The notes beneath the pieces were generated by a model. That model did not search any database and was not told where the DNA came from. It worked only from the letters and a program-made list of their open reading frames with translations. Position numbers and translations under genes: made by a program. Positions 17,873 to 27,138 of a stretch of 64,000 nt of DNA are shown one piece after another. This DNA comes from Noviherbaspirillum autotrophicum. GTDB taxonomy: Bacteria > Pseudomonadota > Gammaproteobacteria > Burkholderiales > Burkholderiaceae_D. Each line of letters starts with the position of its first letter. Position 1 is the stretch's first letter. Location: positions 1 through 64,000 of the forward strand of contig NZ_JWJG01000007.1 of assembly GCF_000818395.1 (NCBI RefSeq), written 5' to 3'.

Positions 17873-18514
17873 TTAGTGTAGGGAATAGCCGCAATGGGCA
17901 AACCAGCCTCTGGCGTCGCTATTACTGATTTTGTTAATGACTTTCGTCAGTGCCATATCTAGCGCTTCACGGGTTCGGGCTTTCATGCCGCGCAGGCGCG
18001 TTTTGATTTTGGACCAGCAGGGTTCAATCGGAGACCAATCGGGAGAATATGGCGGCAGGTAGACTAATTCCGCGCCAGTAGCCGTAATCATGGCTTCAAT
18101 GTCCTGGATTTTATGCGCGCTCAGGTTGTCCATCACCACTACATCGCCAGGTCGCAGGGTTGGAGCCAGAACCTGCCCCACGTAGGCACGGAATACGGCG
18201 GCATCGGTAGCGCCTTCGACCGTCATGACGGCATGCATGCCATACCAGGACAACATGCCAAGAATGGTGACATTGCGTCCGAAGTTCTTGGGAACCGCAT
18301 CATGCACGCGCCTGCCGCGCTCGGCCCTTCCATAGCGCCGGCTCATAGCAATGTTCAATCCAGACTCGTCGACAAATTTCAGCCTTTTGACCGAGTATTT
18401 TGCGATTTTCCTGCGGTATCGGCGGCGTGCCACACGTACGCGCAAGCTGTCCCGTTCTGTGGCATGGACAGTCTTTTTTTTCGACGCATGCCCATCTGAT
18501 GCAGCACTCGGCAC
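17873..18514 (-). CDS. IS630 transposase, catalytic part (orfB)
   Basis: This frame carries the DDE catalytic domain: LKFVDESG (first Asp), VVMDNLSAHK (second Asp) and YSPDWSPIEPCWSKIK (Glu), all intact. It is expected to be made only as a fusion with the upstream frame by a -1 shift on an A8 run at 18474-18481, giving the junction RRKKKTVHATERDS, which is the normal IS630 sequence. The fused protein is cytoplasmic, about 318 residues, and mobilises the element into TA sites. The listed left part before the A8 run is not translated on its own. Confidence 0.85.
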   Translation of the reverse strand: MPSAASDGHASKKKTVHATERDSLRVRVARRRYRRKIAKYSVKRLKFVDESGLNIAMSRRYGRAERGRRVHDAVPKNFGRNVTILGMLSWYGMHAVMTVEGATDAAVFRAYVGQVLAPTLRPGDVVVMDNLSAHKIQDIEAMITATGAELVYLPPYSPDWSPIEPCWSKIKTRLRGMKARTREALDMALTKVINKISNSDARGWFAHCGYSLH

Positions 18515-18828
18515 ATAGTCGGCTCGCTCACGGTCATGCCTGTGCAGCCGTGCAGACGCTCGACCAATTCCTTCAAGGTCATGTCGGACTGTTCGTGCAG
18601 CCAGTGCCGTAATCGTTCACGGCACGCATCGTCAAGTAGAGCGTGCCTGCCGCGCCGGCGCTGCGGCCGAACCAACTCACCCCCGCTGCGACGGTAATAT
18701 TGCAGAAGAGATTCAACGAAGGACAGGCTGACATTGAAAAACTCTGCCACCTCGCGTTGCGATTGCGTTCCTCTTTCACACGCCTGCACAATTCTGCGGC
18801 GTAAATCCACTGAATACCGAGCGGCCAT
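18379..18828 (-). CDS. IS630 transposase, DNA-binding part (orfA)
   Basis: The frame from ATG 18828 begins MAARYSVDLRRRIV and contains two helix-turn-helix regions (REVAEFFNVSLSFVESLL, and TLKELVERLHGCTGMTVSEPTMCRVLHQMG) that bind the ends of IS630 elements. It alone ends at 18379 after about 149 residues, without a catalytic triad. The A8 slippery run near MGMRRKKRL lets ribosomes shift to the catalytic frame. An upstream ATG at 18882 is less likely. Confidence 0.82.
   Translation of the reverse strand: MAARYSVDLRRRIVQACERGTQSQREVAEFFNVSLSFVESLLQYYRRSGGELVRPQRRRGRHALLDDACRERLRHWLHEQSDMTLKELVERLHGCTGMTVSEPTMCRVLHQMGMRRKKRLSMPQNGTACAYVWHAADTAGKSQNTRSKG
18474..18481 (-). promoter_or_regulatory. 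A8 slippery run for programmed -1 frameshift
   Basis: Eight consecutive A on the coding strand sit where the two IS630 frames overlap. Shifting by -1 here joins them into a standard full-length transposase. Such A-runs are known frameshift sites in this family. Confidence 0.75.
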
Positions 18829-19027
18829 GATTGCACCATGACTGTTGCAAAGTTGGCCGTACGACTCTACATAAAGCCTCATGTTCCCTTTGCATTTATG
18901 AAATGCGCTCTAGCTCGCCAAGGCCATTGCAGAACTCGTCAGTCGCTATATGACGTGGCTGTGGCGCCAGCCAGGCCGGCTCAGTGTGGTTTCATCTGCC
19001 ATCGACAGTGTGCGCCGCGGTCGACGC

Positions 19028-20335
19028 CTATTCCTCCGCTTGGTCAGGAAGCTTCAGCCGACCGGTATGAAAGTCGTATTCGTAGGCTTCGCCGTAGCGC
19101 CCCCATTCAATGGCAATTTCGAGTACACGCTTGGCTTCATCGGCTTTTAAAAATTCTTCCAACAACTCCAGAAATTGCTTCTCCGGCAATGCGCCGCTCG
19201 GTTCTGCTTCCAGTTGCTGCCGGATATGTGAAGCCAGCGGGACGTGCGTCAGCAATTGCTGGCCAAAGATTTCCTGCCTGAGTGTGTGCTCAGCCTCCGC
19301 ATAGCGCACACCAAGCGGCGTGAGTGTAATGTCTCCCTTTTCGACTTGCGCCAATCCAAGCATACCAAGTGCTTCATAAGTGGGAAACAACTCTTCATCC
19401 TGCAGCTCCGATTCCTCCGCGAGGTGTGGAAGGTCGGCCCGGCCGTTAAAAGGCGTATTGGCCAGCAGGTCGAGCACGCCTTCAATACGAGTGACATCGG
19501 TATCGGGCAAGCGATAGCCGGGATGCGTAATGGGTGGCGAGGTGCCAGTAACAGGCTCTTGCACCGGGCGCATCGTCATCAGTCCGTACACTTCATCGAT
19601 GAGGCTGCGAACTTCCGGTGAATCAACATTGCGTGGCCGTTCAAGCCCAATGGTGATTTCATTGCGTATGCGCCCCGGGTCGCTTGCCAGGATGATGATC
19701 CGGTCCGCCATCATCACCGCTTCCTCGATATTGTGAGATACAACCAGGAGGCCCTTGGTCGGAATCCGGTTGCTGTCCCATAGGTCGAGAATATCGCTGC
19801 GTAGCGTTTCGCCAGTCAGCACATCCAGAGCCGAGAAGGCTTCGTCCATCAGCAGGACGTCCGGGTCGGTGACCAGCGCTCGGGCGATACCGACGCGCTG
19901 CCGCATCCCGCCTGACAGCTCCCTGGGCAGCGCGCCGCCAAAACCGGCCAGACCGATTAGTTCGAGCATGGCGTCCGCGCGCTTGGCGCGCTCTTCCGGC
20001 GCAATGCCCTGTGCTTCAAGACCCAGCGCGACATTTTGCTGCACCGTCAGCCATGGGAATAGCGCAAATGACTGGAATACCATCGTAATGCCGGATGCCG
20101 GGCCCTGAATCCGTTGTCCACGATAGGTGACTTTTCCAGCATCGGCGGGAATCAATCCCGCAATAATACGCAGCAAGGTCGACTTGCCCGATCCTGACTT
20201 TCCGAGCAAAGCGACAATTTCGCCTTCGGCCAGGGAGAAGTTTACGTCGTCCAGTACTTTGCGCGGCGCGCCGTCCGCGCTGCGGAAGGACTTGGCAACG
20301 CCATTCAATTCAACCAATGCACTCTTGTTGTTCAT
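19028..20335 (-). CDS. ABC transporter ATPase, nitrate/sulfonate type with AAA-associated C-terminal domain
   Basis: A 435-residue protein in two parts. Residues 1-265 are an ABC ATPase of the NrtD/SsuB/TauB type with Walker A GKSGSGKST (45-53), the Q-loop VFQSFALFPWLTV, signature LSGGMRQRVGIARAL, Walker B LLMDEAFSALD and switch SHNIEEAV. Residues about 290-435 are an extra AAA-associated domain found in a subgroup of these ATPases. It powers import through the double permease encoded just upstream; the genes are about 10 bp apart. ATG 20335 is preferred over 20368. Substrate is unknown; family relatives move anions such as nitrate, sulfonates or bicarbonate. Confidence 0.9.
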   Translation of the reverse strand: MNNKSALVELNGVAKSFRSADGAPRKVLDDVNFSLAEGEIVALLGKSGSGKSTLLRIIAGLIPADAGKVTYRGQRIQGPASGITMVFQSFALFPWLTVQQNVALGLEAQGIAPEERAKRADAMLELIGLAGFGGALPRELSGGMRQRVGIARALVTDPDVLLMDEAFSALDVLTGETLRSDILDLWDSNRIPTKGLLVVSHNIEEAVMMADRIIILASDPGRIRNEITIGLERPRNVDSPEVRSLIDEVYGLMTMRPVQEPVTGTSPPITHPGYRLPDTDVTRIEGVLDLLANTPFNGRADLPHLAEESELQDEELFPTYEALGMLGLAQVEKGDITLTPLGVRYAEAEHTLRQEIFGQQLLTHVPLASHIRQQLEAEPSGALPEKQFLELLEEFLKADEAKRVLEIAIEWGRYGEAYEYDFHTGRLKLPDQAEE

Positions 20336-20345
20336 CTTGCCTGCC

Positions 20346-22079
20346 TCAATGGCTACGGTCTTCGGCAAGCAGGTACAGCTTGCGCCAGAAGAATCGGTTC
20401 AACAACATCACAAACACGCACATCACACCAATGCCCAGTGCGATCCGGTGGAAATCACCGGCGTCGGTCATTTGCTTGATATAGCTTCCCAGTCCGTCGG
20501 CAACGAGAGAAGTTTTGCCCCAGGTTACGTATTCGGCGACGATGCTGGCGTTCCAGGAACCGCCGCTGGCGGTGATGGCGCCGGTGATGAAACTCGGAAA
20601 TACCGCAGGCAAGTACACCCGTTTCCACTTGAGCCAGCCTTTCAGTCCCAGGTTGTCGGCTGCCAATCGCAATTCATTGGGCAGCGTCGATGCACCGGCC
20701 ACCACATTGAACAGGATGTACCATTGAGTGCCGAACACCATCAGCGGGCTGAGCCAGATGTTGGGGTTCAGCCGATAGGTCACCAGCACATAGACCACGA
20801 GCGGAAACATCAGGTTGACCGGAAATGCCGCCAGAAATTGGGCGACGGCCTGCACTTTTTGCGAGTATTGCGGGCGCAAGCCGATCCAGACCGCGATGGG
20901 AACCCATACAGCAGAAGCCAGCGCAATCAGCAACAGTACACGGACCAGCGTAATGAAACCGAGACCAATGACATGGGCGGCCTCGCCCCAGCCAACGTCG
21001 CTGTGTACAAAGACCACAAAGCGCCAGGCCGCGAATACAGCGACAGCCAGAATCAGCGCGTCCCAAGCCCTGGACCACAAGATATTTCGGGGTTGCGATT
21101 CGCGTTGCTTGATGGGGCTGTCCTGACGGCGGCTGAACCAGCCAAGCGTGCGGCCCAGCATGGTCCAGAAGCGATCGGTCACCGCGCGTAGCCACACGCT
21201 GCGCCGGCCCCAGTCGAGCAGCCAGGACTGTTGCGCAGTGTCGCCCTGTGACTCCTCGAAACGGAACTTGTCTGCCCATGCGAGCAAGGGCCGGAAGAAC
21301 AATTGGTCGTACAGGAGGATTCCAGACAACATAGCCCCGATCGCCCAAGCAATGGCGGCGCCACTTTTGCCGTCGATAGCGACGGCAATGTAAGCACCGA
21401 TACCCGGCAGCTTGATGTCCTGATTGGCAACCGAAATCGCCTCTGCCGCCACGAGGAAGAACCAACCGCCGGACATCGACATCATCATGTTCCACAGCAG
21501 TCCGGGCATTGCAAAAGGAAGCTCCAGTCGCCAGAAGCGCTGCCAGGCGGATAGCCGGAATACACATGCTGCTTCATTCAACTCCGGTGGAATCGTCTTG
21601 ATTGATTGGTACAGACTGAACGCCATGTTCCACGCCTGTGAGGTAAAAATGGCAAAAATCGCCGCGCATTCGACCCCGAGGAGATTGCCGGGGAACAGCG
21701 CAATAAATGGTGCTATTGCAATCGCCTGAAAGCCGAGAATCGGGACCGACTGCAGAACGTCGAGCAATGGAATCAAAACCTTTTCGGCCGTACGGTATTT
21801 TGCTGCAAGAGCTGCAAACACAAACGTAAACAGCAGCGCGAATCCCAGCGCCGTAAACATGCGCAGCATGGTCCGCAGCAGGTAATAAGGCAGATACAGC
21901 GGGTCGAGGGAAATTGGCGTCGGCTGACCTACCGTAAAGGGCCGGCTCATCTGCATAGCACCGAAAGCCAGGGCGGCCAGCACAGCAAGCACCAGCGGCA
22001 ACAGCGCCCAATCCCAACGGTTGGGCGTTGTCGTCAGGAAGGACCGGCCAGTTCGTCCGGGAGTGAAGAGCTCGAACAT
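20346..22079 (-). CDS. ABC transporter fused double permease
   Basis: A 577-residue inner-membrane protein carrying two BPD-type permease domains in one chain, the first at about 80-265 and the second at about 370-565. Each has the EAA-type loop with a conserved Gly: one near LNEAACVFRLSAWQRFW, the other near LRLAADNLGLKGWLKW. About twelve membrane segments can be counted. One chain therefore replaces the usual two permease copies. It lies 17 bp after the porin gene and 10 bp before the ATPase gene. No periplasmic binding protein gene is found in the operon. Confidence 0.9.
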   Translation of the reverse strand: MFELFTPGRTGRSFLTTTPNRWDWALLPLVLAVLAALAFGAMQMSRPFTVGQPTPISLDPLYLPYYLLRTMLRMFTALGFALLFTFVFAALAAKYRTAEKVLIPLLDVLQSVPILGFQAIAIAPFIALFPGNLLGVECAAIFAIFTSQAWNMAFSLYQSIKTIPPELNEAACVFRLSAWQRFWRLELPFAMPGLLWNMMMSMSGGWFFLVAAEAISVANQDIKLPGIGAYIAVAIDGKSGAAIAWAIGAMLSGILLYDQLFFRPLLAWADKFRFEESQGDTAQQSWLLDWGRRSVWLRAVTDRFWTMLGRTLGWFSRRQDSPIKQRESQPRNILWSRAWDALILAVAVFAAWRFVVFVHSDVGWGEAAHVIGLGFITLVRVLLLIALASAVWVPIAVWIGLRPQYSQKVQAVAQFLAAFPVNLMFPLVVYVLVTYRLNPNIWLSPLMVFGTQWYILFNVVAGASTLPNELRLAADNLGLKGWLKWKRVYLPAVFPSFITGAITASGGSWNASIVAEYVTWGKTSLVADGLGSYIKQMTDAGDFHRIALGIGVMCVFVMLLNRFFWRKLYLLAEDRSH

Positions 22080-22096
22080 GAAGTCGTCTCGTTTTC

Positions 22097-23425
22097 TTAA
22101 TATTGGGCATGCAGGCGGATCGAGCCGACATTCACGGGGCCGCGCTCGGCGTTATAGGCTGGATTCACGATGTGTTGCGCATCCAGCGACAAGGTGACGG
22201 CTTTGGCCAACTTGAAGCTGTAATAAGCCTCAGTTATTGATTCTGGCCGGTAATTCAACCTGCCATCACCAATAAACGCACCGACGCCACCCGCCGCCAG
22301 ATAATCCCGGTGCGCCTGCGATAGCCCGTTGCGGACCCACGCAATTCCTAACGTGTCGTCGGCTCGATTCCAAGCACCTCCTCTGACAGCGGCACCGACC
22401 GAGAACGAACGCTCGATTTCCGTAAAAGCGTATGTCTCTGAAGCGCCGTCGTTCCAGCTCGCCCGTGCAAAGACGCCGATATCGGAAGTCAAGCCTTGCT
22501 CTGCGCTAAAGCCAAATCCAATCTTGCTCCGCTCCGTGCGGACACGCGCGACATCCGGCACGCCGCCATTATTCGGAGCCTCCGCTAAGGCATCTCGGAA
22601 GCCCCCCATAGTGGCACGATTGCGGAAGACCAGTACACGTGCCTTGCCCGGTTGGTCGCCCCAGACATGCCCATGCTCAACTTCAACCTGGTCACCATAA
22701 TGGGTGAAAATCCGTTTATCCAGAGCCAGGCCGTTGGATTCAGCGGGCTGCATGAAGCGCCCGGCGCGAATCGCCCAATCATCGTCAAAATATTCGATGA
22801 CCGCCCCCCAGGTATAGCCACGCGCATCGGCGGCAAAATCATAGGCACCGTGCGCGAGCAACGCCCAGTTCATAAATTGGGTCCTCGCATCATGTGCATA
22901 AGCGCTATTGTCAAAAATGTCGGTGACCGAGAGATTGCCAGCGGTAACGACGATGCGCCGCTTGTCTAGCAGGCCTGCCATCTGGTTGAAATCCGATTCG
23001 ACGGCTTCCTTTTCTCCTCCCAGGTTCCAGGTTTGGCGCAGAAAGAGTCGTGCGCGGTACAACGTGGGGTTCGGGCCGCTGGTCTTCTGCTGCTCGCCAT
23101 TGGTCATGCCGCCCAGGCCACGCAGGTTCGACAGCGGCACGCCCTGGACCGCCTCCGGGTCGAAATAGAGCTCGCCGCCGGTCCAGGGCCTAAACCCGAG
23201 GGCCGCCGTGGCGCTGAAGGAATAACCCTTTTCGCGCTCGGGGCGTAGGCTGAACTCGCCAGTATACGGAGCGGAAAACGGGGCTTTTGCCTCCCAGATG
23301 TACGTTGTCTGGAAGTGCGCGCTCCAGGCCGCTTCCTGGATATCGTCCCCATAGGACAGCAGTGGCAAACCCGCGAGGGCTGCCAACCAGAGAGCGCTTG
23401 CGGTATTGGCCTTCGGTTGAAACAT
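22097..23425 (-). CDS. OprB-type porin
   Basis: A 442-residue outer-membrane protein with an N-terminal signal peptide (about 1-26) and a beta-barrel of the carbohydrate-selective OprB family: AHFQTTYIWEAKAPF, GELYFDPEAVQG, FNQMAGLLDKRRIVVTAGNLSVTDIFD, and a C-terminal GSIRLHAQY ending in an aromatic residue as outer-membrane barrels require. GGAGG lies 5 bp before ATG 23425. It is first in the porin-permease-ATPase operon and probably delivers the substrate to the periplasm. A 7-bp hairpin (23494-23513) sits about 70 bp upstream in the untranslated region. Confidence 0.88.
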   Translation of the reverse strand: MFQPKANTASALWLAALAGLPLLSYGDDIQEAAWSAHFQTTYIWEAKAPFSAPYTGEFSLRPEREKGYSFSATAALGFRPWTGGELYFDPEAVQGVPLSNLRGLGGMTNGEQQKTSGPNPTLYRARLFLRQTWNLGGEKEAVESDFNQMAGLLDKRRIVVTAGNLSVTDIFDNSAYAHDARTQFMNWALLAHGAYDFAADARGYTWGAVIEYFDDDWAIRAGRFMQPAESNGLALDKRIFTHYGDQVEVEHGHVWGDQPGKARVLVFRNRATMGGFRDALAEAPNNGGVPDVARVRTERSKIGFGFSAEQGLTSDIGVFARASWNDGASETYAFTEIERSFSVGAAVRGGAWNRADDTLGIAWVRNGLSQAHRDYLAAGGVGAFIGDGRLNYRPESITEAYYSFKLAKAVTLSLDAQHIVNPAYNAERGPVNVGSIRLHAQY

Positions 23426-24305
23426 GGGTACCTCCGTCAGAGTGAACGGGTGTGCCTTTCATTTGCGCTTGCCAATGCCATCGATCCCGCAAAAGCAGGA
23501 TCACTGTCCTGCTGCAACTGCCCTTAGCAAGACAATACGGGGAACGCTATCACGACCACCGGAAATGAGAACGGCGCCCCTGACATTAATGAATTGCTTG
23601 TTGGAATTCAGACTATCCGGAACAGGCCGGAATCGGGATACCATCATCAGCCTACGGCGCAATGACGGCAGGAGGATGGAAACCTGCGTTATCTTGCCGA
23701 GGCGGAACCGGACAAAATCCGGCAACAACTATCACTCGAACAAGTGCCCATTAAAGGGACTCCATATAGATGAAAACAGGCGGATTCTAAAAGGGCAGAC
23801 TTTATTGCGTCAAGAAAAATATCAATCAATCTATTGCATCGTCCGAATAACAAGCGACAAAGGAATTGTTCTTGATGCCGCAGTCCAAACGATGCGCTTT
23901 CAGATCGGGGGCGGGAGCACTCATTGAGCAGATACGATCTGGGTCGTTCACTGGAGGAGCCTATATTTCCAAGACATCCACCGATCGCACGCATGGCGTT
24001 ATTTTCTGGAAAATGAATCACCGACTAAGGGGCGATCGACACATAGGCTCGTTCCAGTGCATGTACGCTGTGTATCGCCTGAAACGATCTCTCGGAGTTG
24101 ATTACCGCATGTCCTCAAAAAAGGACTCCAGGCACTTTCACGCAGCTAGCCGACGGTGATTATCATCACCAACGTGGCAGCTTACGTCGCCGGACGGGCT
24201 GCAGCCGAACACTGGACTACACATGCCGGCGTAAAAATGTTGCCAGCGTGACGCCACATGTGTTCTTCAGTATGATTCCTGCGTCACATCGTATCGGGAA
24301 GAGAA
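23426..24305. other. Long intergenic region, no gene recognised
   Basis: Nearly 900 bases lie between the divergent porin operon and the DUF4337 gene. Open frames exist on both strands, but their composition (rich in C, S and R) looks like shadow sequence and none has a family match or clear ribosome site. The only structure noted is the hairpin AGCAGGA/TCCTGCT at 23494-23513 near the porin promoter. Confidence 0.45.
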
Positions 24306-24917
24306 ATGGATGTCGATCCACTGGAAGCTGTTGCACAAGCGAATGAGCGCAGCGTCGCGCAAGCCGCCGAAGACCGAGCCACCTCGAAGCTAAACACGCT
24401 GGTAGCGATCACGGTCGCTATTCTTGCGACTTTCATGGGGGTGTGTAAGGTAAAGGATGACAATATCGTGCAATCCATGCAGCAGGCCCAGGCAAACAAG
24501 ATCGATCATTGGGCGTTCTATCAGGCGCGCAATATACGCGAGGAAATTGCGAAAGCAACCTTGGTGCAATTGCAGCTTGGTGCCGCCAGTGCGCCGGACA
24601 GGTCGCGATACGACGAGTCAATCGCTTATTACCAGAAGCTGGTCGATGAACAGAGTCGCAAGAAGGAAGAATTGAAGAAGTTGGCTGATCAGGATCAGAA
24701 GGCATACGACGACGCAAACTTCCGTGATGATCAGTTCGACCTGTCCGATGCGTTGTTAGCGATTTCCATATCGCTATTGGCCGTAACATCGCTCACACGT
24801 AAGCGTTGGTTGTTTGTCGTTGCGATGGTGCCGACAGGCTTCGGAATATTGATGGGCTTGGCCGGCTTATTAGGCTGGACAATTCATCCGGCGGCCCTGA
24901 TTCGGCTATTGTCTTAG
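24306..24917 (+). CDS. DUF4337 membrane protein
   Basis: The 203-residue protein fits DUF4337. It has a charged N-terminus, one membrane segment (about 30-46), a long soluble helical region with coiled-coil character (about 50-140: YYQKLVDEQSRKKEELKKLADQ), then two membrane segments (about 143-160 and 165-186). The family is common in proteobacteria but has no known function. ATG 24306 is supported by an AAGAG site. It stands alone between a long empty region and a tnpB remnant, so context gives no hint of its job. Confidence 0.8.
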   Translation: MDVDPLEAVAQANERSVAQAAEDRATSKLNTLVAITVAILATFMGVCKVKDDNIVQSMQQAQANKIDHWAFYQARNIREEIAKATLVQLQLGAASAPDRSRYDESIAYYQKLVDEQSRKKEELKKLADQDQKAYDDANFRDDQFDLSDALLAISISLLAVTSLTRKRWLFVVAMVPTGFGILMGLAGLLGWTIHPAALIRLLS

Positions 24918-25239
24918 CGATTGTTTGTTAAAAGGGGCGTCAGCCTTGCTCGACGTCACGACAAGCGGTATGGCTGCCATAGCGGCACGTTGTCCTGATC
25001 CGCCGGCACCTGGTCCGCTCAAAGAGCAGGCAGTGCACTTCGTGTCGTATTGCATTCCCGCTTCGGGCCGACTGACTGTCAGCCCCGGTCATTTTGGAGA
25101 CCAAACATGCGCGGGGCTATGCGTAATCGTGGCATGCCTGGCCATCGCAGCGGGGTTGCGAGACAGCGTCAATTACGGAAATTGGTTGCTTCCGGTAGCG
25201 AGGATGATTTGCGCGAATCGCTGTCGCCGATCGGTTGTC

Positions 25240-26085
25240 GACCCGACGGCTGGCAGGAGCGGCAACTGCACCGCTTCGTGTTCAATTGCGCTGGCGCTGC
25301 AGCAGGAACGCCGTGCTCTGGGCGACAGCAAGTTCGGCTACGCCGGCCTGTACAAGCGGCTGACGCAATGGCGCCAAAGTGCGCACGGCCTGGCTATCTG
25401 AAGCGCCGGTGCACCCGCTGCAGCAGGCGCTCGCTGACCTGGAACACGCGTATACCAATTTCTTTGCGCAGCGCGCTGCATTTACCCGCTTCAAGAAGAA
25501 GGGCCGCCACGACAGCTTGCGCTATTCCGACCTGCAGCAGATCCACCTCGATCAGCGCACCGGCCGCCTGTTCCTGCCCAAGCTCGGCTGGCTGCGAGTG
25601 CGCTTCAGCCGGGGTGTGCTGGGCACGGTGAAGAACTTCACCGTGTGCCACTCTGCCGGATATCGCACCAGACCGAGGGCGAGGTCAACCACTCCGTTCC
25701 CAGGATCGGTGCGGCCGGTATCGACGTGGGCATTGCCCGCTTCGCCACGCTGTTGGCAGGCATGTCCTACGCGCCGGCCAACAGCGTCCGGCACCGTGCA
25801 GCAGGCGATGAGCCACAAACAGAAATTCAGCCGCAACTGGAAGAAGGCAAAGGTGCGCGTGCAGCGCCTGCATGCCCACATCGCCGACGTGCGCCGCACC
25901 TGCCCGTGCTGCGACCACCGGTCGGCCCACAATTGGACCACGCAGGCGCGGTTTGTATGTACCGCCTGCGGGCATGCAAACAACGCGATATGGTCGGCAC
26001 AAAAAAAGACGAAAAAAAACCCGCTGACCTTGCGGCAGCGGGTTCAATCCAAGTCAGGGAGGGTTGGAGGAGACAGAGAAAATAA
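25240..26085 (+). pseudogene. tnpB: Second tnpB remnant (IS605/IS1341 type)
   Basis: Pieces of a TnpB protein occur in all three plus frames: ALALQQERRALGDSKFGYAGLYKRL, then EAPVHPLQQALADLEHAYTNFF, FKKKGRHDSLRYSD, RLFLPKLGWLRVRFSR, then GIDVGIARFATLLAG (RuvC-I with its Asp), and RTCPCCDHRSAHNW plus CTACGHANNA, the zinc ribbon. HIADVRR runs straight into TCPCC, so the segment with the RuvC-II Glu has been deleted. Several frameshifts add to this. No adjacent tnpA was found, which fits an IS1341-type copy or a fragment. It differs from the tnpB at 17 kb, so it is a separate element. Confidence 0.8.
26012..26044 (-). terminator. Rho-independent terminator of the psiF transcript
   Basis: On the minus strand a 9-bp perfect stem, AACCCGCTG pairing with CAGCGGGTT (26018-26026 with 26036-26044), has a 9-nt loop and is followed by a run of U. 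It lies about 260 bp downstream of psiF, the nearest upstream minus-strand gene. Confidence 0.8.
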
Positions 26086-26301
26086 TACTTATATGCAAGC
26101 GAAATGTCCGATTCAGTTAACGAATAACAGATATTTTCATTGCGAATAAGAGGGTGGTAAGAAAAAATCTTGTGACGCCTGTGGCGTGCGGACTCGTGGC
26201 TCTCGTCTTCCCCTGGCTTGAATTTTTGTGCTAGCCGTAAAGTTTACTTCCTTCAGACAAGGAAGGGAAAGACCCCCAGCTTTATCGCGGGTGCCAGCTC
26301 C

Positions 26302-26589
26302 TTATGCCTTCTTCAGGCATGCGCTCATGAATTTCTTGCGCTCGTCGCCTTTCTTATCTTTGGCTTCGGCGTTGCACGTCTTCATCTTGTCTTGTTGCGC
26401 CTTCTGCGCGTCGCTGACCTTTGGCTTGGCGCTTAGGCATTCCTTCATGAAGGCTTGGCGCTCGCCCCCCTTTTTGTCGCCGGCTTCCTTGTTGCAGGTG
26501 GTCATCTTGTTTTGCTGTGCGGTCGCGGCATGGGCAGCGTTCAACAGGAACGGCGACGCCAGTATCAATGCGGCAAACAGTTTTTTCAC
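26302..26589 (-). CDS. psiF: PsiF family phosphate-starvation-inducible protein
   Basis: PsiF is a small periplasmic protein first seen as phosphate-starvation induced in E. coli; its biochemical role is unknown. The 95-residue protein has a signal peptide (1-21, ending NAAHA) and two PsiF repeats, each with a Cys, an EA.DKKG.ER block and a final Cys (KMTTCNKEAGDKKGGERQ and KMKTCNAEAKDKKGDERK). The start is GTG 26589 with AAGGA 8 bp upstream. It follows another small secreted protein gene by 48 bp and probably shares its transcript. It adds to the phosphorus theme of this window, although I found no convincing Pho box for it. Confidence 0.9.
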   Translation of the reverse strand: MKKLFAALILASPFLLNAAHAATAQQNKMTTCNKEAGDKKGGERQAFMKECLSAKPKVSDAQKAQQDKMKTCNAEAKDKKGDERKKFMSACLKKA

Positions 26590-26637
26590 GGTATCTTCCT
26601 TGAAAAGATTGAAAATTCTGGTTCAGGAGCAGGACGA

Positions 26638-26976
26638 TTACTTGCCGATCTGCTTGCTGACCGCATTTTCTTGCTGGTTCAGCACGCGTTGTTCGGCGCG
26701 GGTGATATGACCGTGGTTCTGCGCTGCCATATCGCGCTCTTCCTGGCGAATCTGGCGATCTTCCTTGCGCAGTGCCTGTGCTTGCTGTTTCGTGATCTCG
26801 CCTTCCTTGCGTTCTTGTGTAATCCGGCGATTCTGTCGCTCTAAGCGGTCATTCACTTGGTCACGGCGCGGATGATTTTTTTCCCACTTGGTTTCAGCCA
26901 TCGCACTGCCAGCGCTGGCGGCAAATGCGGCGATCAGCACGGAGGCGAGAGCGGCTTTTTGCTTGGAGGTCAACAT
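26638..26976 (-). CDS. Small secreted protein, charged and helical
   Basis: The 112-residue protein has a signal peptide (residues 1-27, ending GSAMA) and a mature part made almost entirely of charged helix: HPRRDQVNDRLERQNRRITQ, EGEITKQQAQALRKEDRQIRQEERDMA and HITRAEQRVLNQQENAVSKQIG. Similar proteins are common in Burkholderiales but have no known function. Two starts are possible: ATG 26976 (AAGGG site) or, 11 codons earlier, ATG 27009 with a stronger AAGGAGGGG site. It leads a two-gene transcript with psiF. Confidence 0.78.
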   Translation of the reverse strand: MLTSKQKAALASVLIAAFAASAGSAMAETKWEKNHPRRDQVNDRLERQNRRITQERKEGEITKQQAQALRKEDRQIRQEERDMAAQNHGHITRAEQRVLNQQENAVSKQIGK

Positions 26977-27138
26977 GATGGTCCCTTTCAGTCGGTATAT
27001 TGGTTGCATGGTGCTGCCCCTCCTTAACGAGGCCCAGCATTGTCTGGACGACAGGAAGTATGTGGATTTTGTAACAAACTGTGTCTGACAGCAATCATTC
27101 GATAAGTAGCCCCGGCTCGCAGTCCCGGCTCGCATAGA

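Larger units (their letters stand above)
17859..18910 (-). mobile_element. IS630-family insertion sequence, apparently intact
   Basis: This 1052-bp element is bounded by imperfect inverted ends: GAGCGGTTTTCA at the left and, on the opposite strand, GAGCGCATTTCA at the right. Both are flanked by TA (17857-17858 and 18911-18912), the dinucleotide that IS630/Tc1-type elements duplicate. Two overlapping minus-strand frames encode the transposase. The element sits right beside the right end of the decayed IS605 copy, so it inserted later. Confidence 0.85.

Noticed and set aside
20674-21567. 297-codon minus-strand frame inside the permease gene
   Set aside because: It lies within the fused permease in a different frame and has no family features.
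26228-26710. 160-codon plus-strand frame opposite psiF
   Set aside because: It is antisense to psiF and the secreted protein gene; hydrophobicity arises from the opposite strand signal peptides and lysine codons.
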